DNA of 64,000 nt from Terriglobales bacterium. GTDB lineage: Bacteria; Acidobacteriota; Terriglobia; Terriglobales; Acidobacteriaceae. Location: positions 1 to 64,000 of the forward strand of contig DASRER010000038.1 in the NCBI GenBank assembly GCA_035651995.1, in the 5' to 3' direction. Made by a program: the position numbers and the translations under genes. Below, piece by piece: positions 61,306-64,000 of the stretch. The notes below the pieces were generated by a model. That model searched no databases and was not told the DNA's origin. It saw nothing but the letters and a program-made list of their open reading frames with translations. The stretch's first letter is position 1; each line of letters starts with the position of its first letter.

Positions 61306-62868
61306 TTGTTTTTTCTGGAAGATGTCGCGCAGTTGGTGCTCTGGCTGCTCCTCGGCCTGACGTGGGTCAACCTCGTCTTCTTGTGTTTCGTCTTCTACCG
61401 CCGCCTTTCGCGCAAACGCTACTTCGCGGCCAAGGACGCCGCTCGTGAGCACTACCGCCCAATGATTTCGCAGTTTGCCGCCGGCCACATACCCGTCGAG
61501 GCCGCCGCCGCCGTGCTGCGCAACGCTCGCACCGTCCCCGAACAGGACGCCGTCCGCGACGCGCTCTTCCTCGAAGCCGCGCCCGCCGATCGCGAGCGCA
61601 CTACCGAATTGCTCTTTGCCCTGGGAATGGTGGAAGCGTGGGCCAAGCAAGCCTACGGCAAGCGCCAGGCACAGGACGTGGTCCGGCGCGCCCTGCGCCA
61701 CGAGGCGGCGCCGCTGGCGCCCGCCAACTCGACCGCCCGGCGCGCCACCAGAAGCAGCCTGCGCATGCTGGCCGTCCCCCGCGCTCTGGCCGTCAATCGC
61801 CTCGCTCACCTTCGCCCCGAGGTGGCCCAGGTCTTCGCCGCCGAAGCGCTGAAGGATCCCTCGCCCGAGGTTCGCCGCGTCGCCGTGCGCGCCCTTGGTC
61901 GCACCCGCCATCCCGCTGGCGTTCCCTTGCTCGCCGCCGAGATCGAGCGGTCCTTTGCCGCCGGCAACGACATTTCCCTGCGCACCGCCAAGGCGGCGCT
62001 GGTCGCCTACAACCTTGAGGACCTGCACCTGTTCGTCCCGCTGCTGCGCCACCCCAGCCGCCGCATGCGCTTCGTCGTTGTCGACACCGTCCGCCAGATC
62101 GCCGAGCGCGCCGCCCGCAAGGCCCCGCTCAACCGCAACGACTTCCCCATCGAGATGCACCAGCTCCTGCTCAACGAGCTGGCGCGCGACGAGTTCGCCG
62201 ACGTGCGTGCCCGCACCGCCTCCGTCCTGCGCCACTTCCGCGACGCCGCCGCCGTCGAAGCCCTTCGCAAGCTCACCACCGACGAAGACGAGTTCGTGCG
62301 GCTGCACGCCGTGCGGGCCTGCGGCGACCCTTACCTGCCGCAGCTCCTGTCCGCCGTCACCGACCGCCTCGGCGACCCGCGCTGGCGTGTTCGCGAGGCC
62401 GCCGTGAAGTCCATCACCGCCTTCGGACAGGCCGGCGACCAGGAACTCTACCGCTACTTCATCCAGTCGCCCGACCGCTACGCCTGCGAGCAGCTCGCTG
62501 AGGAAATCCAGCGGCGCGGCCTGGTGCTGCAACTCATGGACCTGCTCCAGGCTTCCACTTCCGGCCGCGCCTCGCCGGGCAGCTCGGCGCATCACGGCGC
62601 GCAGCTCGCCACCGCCGTCTTCCAGAAGCTGGTCATGCTCGGCAAAGGATCGCTGCTGCTGCACGCCGCGCAGTCGCCCGAGCTCGATGCCAACACCCGG
62701 CTGAAGCTGCTCGACCTGGTGGCGGCCCAGCCCACCCAGCTGACCCTTTCCACCTTCGCCTATCTGGCCCAGACCGATCCCGGCCCGGTCGGCGAACACG
62801 CCGCCGAACTGCTGCGCCATATCAGCGAAGCGTCGCGCGCGGCCGCCGCGGGGAGCGACCATGCATAG
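61306..62868 (+). CDS. Membrane-anchored HEAT-repeat protein
   Basis: 520 aa from a TTG start at 61306, with GAGGT upstream; the ATG at 61302 is out of frame. One N-terminal helix (VAQLVLWLLLGLTWVNLVFLCFVFYRRL) anchors it, followed by a cytoplasmic alpha-solenoid. HEAT units are clear from ~180: EALKDPSPEVRRVAVRALGRTRHPAGVPLLAAEI, LLRHPSRRMRFVVVDTVRQIAERA, LARDEFADVRARTASVLRHFRDAAAVEALRKLTTDEDEFVRLHAVRACGD and LGDPRWRVREAAVKSITAFG. Its last eight bases overlap the start of a family-2 glycosyltransferase, so it probably acts with that enzyme as scaffold or regulator. Confidence 0.88.
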   Translation: MFFLEDVAQLVLWLLLGLTWVNLVFLCFVFYRRLSRKRYFAAKDAAREHYRPMISQFAAGHIPVEAAAAVLRNARTVPEQDAVRDALFLEAAPADRERTTELLFALGMVEAWAKQAYGKRQAQDVVRRALRHEAAPLAPANSTARRATRSSLRMLAVPRALAVNRLAHLRPEVAQVFAAEALKDPSPEVRRVAVRALGRTRHPAGVPLLAAEIERSFAAGNDISLRTAKAALVAYNLEDLHLFVPLLRHPSRRMRFVVVDTVRQIAERAARKAPLNRNDFPIEMHQLLLNELARDEFADVRARTASVLRHFRDAAAVEALRKLTTDEDEFVRLHAVRACGDPYLPQLLSAVTDRLGDPRWRVREAAVKSITAFGQAGDQELYRYFIQSPDRYACEQLAEEIQRRGLVLQLMDLLQASTSGRASPGSSAHHGAQLATAVFQKLVMLGKGSLLLHAAQSPELDANTRLKLLDLVAAQPTQLTLSTFAYLAQTDPGPVGEHAAELLRHISEASRAAAAGSDHA

Positions 62869-64000
62869 CTTCATCCTCAAGCTCTTCGACTACGCCAACG
62901 CGATCATCCTGCTCTACTTCATCGCCGCCAACGTGATCTACACCATCCTCATGTTGGTCTCGCTCTACAGCGTCACCCTGCACTCGCGCCTGGCCGGCCA
63001 CTACGGCCACGACCACCTCGCCGCCTCGCCGGTTACGCCGCCCGTCGCGCTCATCGTTCCCGCTTTCAACGAACAGGACGGCATCGTGCAGACCGTCATG
63101 TCGCTGTTCGACCTGAACTATCCGGAAAAAGAAATCATCGTCGTTGACGACGGCTCGACCGACAGCACGCTCAACCGCCTCATCGAGAGCTTCCAGCTCC
63201 TGCCGCTCGACCTCGTGTATCGCCCGGTGCTGCAGGCCAGGCACCCGTACGCGCTCTACTACAGCCGGCAGTATCCCGAGCTGCTTGTTGCCTCCAAGCA
63301 GAACGGCGGTAAGGCCGACGCCGTCAACGTCGGCATCAACCTCGCCCGCAGTCCCTACTTCTGCACCGTCGACGCCGACTCCATCATCGAGCGCGATGCC
63401 CTGCTGCGCCTGATGGCGCCGGTCTTCAACTCGCACGTGAACACCGTCGTCTCCGGCGGCATCGTCCGCATCTCCAACGGCTGCCGCATCGTGAACGGCC
63501 GCGTGCACGAGATTGACCTGCCGCAGGGCTGGCTGGAACGCTGCCAGATCGTCGAGTACATGCGCACTTTCCTCTTCGGACGCCCCGCCTGGAGCTTCCT
63601 CCATGCCACCTTCATCGCCTCGGGCGCTTTCTGCATGCTGCATCGCGAGACCGTGATCGCCTGCGGCGGCTTCAAGCTCGACACCGTCACCGAAGACATC
63701 GACATCATCGCCAGCATTCACCAGTACATGCGCGCCCGGAAGTGGAAGTACCAGATGGCCTTCACCACCGACCCGGTCTGCTGGACCGAGTGCCCGCGCA
63801 CCGTCAGCATGCTTGCCCGCCAGCGCCGCCGCTGGCAGCTCGGCCTCATGCAGACGGTCATGAAGCACGAGAAGATGATCTTCAATCCCCGCTACGGCAT
63901 GCTCGGCATGCTCAGCATGCCGTTCCACGCTTACGTGGAAGCCATCGGCTGCGTGATCGAAGCGGCCGGCACCATCCTGGTTCCCTTCTCCTTCCTGGTC
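62861..64000 (+). CDS. Processive family-2 glycosyltransferase, membrane-bound (runs off window end)
   Basis: The frame is open from ATG 62861 to the window edge (380 codons). It begins with a hydrophobic segment (IILLYFIAANVIYTILMLVSLYSV), then a GT2 catalytic domain: ALIVPAFNEQDGIVQTVMSL, VVDDGSTDSTL (first Asp pair), NGGKADAVNVGINLARSPYFCTVDADS (DxD), TEDIDI (catalytic Asp region) and ARQRRRWQLGLMQTV (the QxxRW motif). This is the cellulose/chitin/poly-GlcNAc synthase type, so it probably makes and exports a surface polysaccharide. The product cannot be told. It overlaps the HEAT gene by eight bases, showing translational coupling. Confidence 0.92.
   Translation, partial: MHSFILKLFDYANAIILLYFIAANVIYTILMLVSLYSVTLHSRLAGHYGHDHLAASPVTPPVALIVPAFNEQDGIVQTVMSLFDLNYPEKEIIVVDDGSTDSTLNRLIESFQLLPLDLVYRPVLQARHPYALYYSRQYPELLVASKQNGGKADAVNVGINLARSPYFCTVDADSIIERDALLRLMAPVFNSHVNTVVSGGIVRISNGCRIVNGRVHEIDLPQGWLERCQIVEYMRTFLFGRPAWSFLHATFIASGAFCMLHRETVIACGGFKLDTVTEDIDIIASIHQYMRARKWKYQMAFTTDPVCWTECPRTVSMLARQRRRWQLGLMQTVMKHEKMIFNPRYGMLGMLSMPFHAYVEAIGCVIEAAGTILVPFSFLV

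Overview
The window is a high-GC chromosomal segment that looks like Acidobacteriota (Terriglobia/Acidobacteriia-like). Grounds for this are a VWFA-related secreted protein, a large TonB receptor with a carboxypeptidase-regulatory N-terminus (Oar-like), a small HTH protein of the NGWKQIAQYLGRGVRTVQRWE type, and many NarL-type regulators. No rRNA gene is present, so this placement rests on protein flavour only.

Layout. 1-2475: the right end of an IS3-family element inserted into a lower-GC island, which holds a truncated gene with a HEIAAH motif and a membrane-anchored ankyrin protein. 3050-6553: tRNA-Pro(CGG), purM, purN and tyrS. 6951-14066: a SYLF-domain secreted protein, then a signalling cluster with five response regulators and one MASE1 histidine kinase. 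14097-14901: gene debris (a frameshifted sensor N-terminus, a small HTH gene, an amino-acid permease fragment). 15015-25434, all on the minus strand: cell-envelope proteins (VWFA, a 1021-aa lipoprotein, a SulP transporter, TPR, BON, AsmA-like, a triple DUF3011 protein). 25431-30405: uxaC, a double aldehyde dehydrogenase and deoC. 30637-32839: modABC. 32879-36793: an Oar-like receptor and a small secreted protein. 36899-44224: an apparent five-gene operon of tolC-, emrA- and emrB-like genes, a cytidylate-kinase-like gene and a TonB receptor. 44305-44811: dps.

45073-53496 is the most interesting part. An RsbW-like kinase and a STAS protein precede a three-gene operon: three GAF domains fused to an HlyD adaptor, an adaptor lipoprotein, and a PqqD-like/M50 protease/HlyD membrane protein. 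Convergent to this operon lies a compact gene for a 92-aa peptide. The peptide has a basic N-terminus, a GG motif and six octapeptide repeats of the form DSASGxGL. It carries its own candidate sigma-54 promoter, an upstream dyad and an intrinsic terminator. A sigma-54 activator with a degenerate receiver domain is encoded immediately upstream of it. My inference is a sigma-54-controlled secreted or processed peptide with a dedicated membrane protease/exporter. The modification chemistry and the cargo link are unproven.

53647-60717 encodes a 2356-aa FecR/CARDB surface protein behind a clear sigma-70 promoter and a long leader. 61306-64000 holds a HEAT-repeat membrane protein that overlaps a family-2 glycosyltransferase running off the window.
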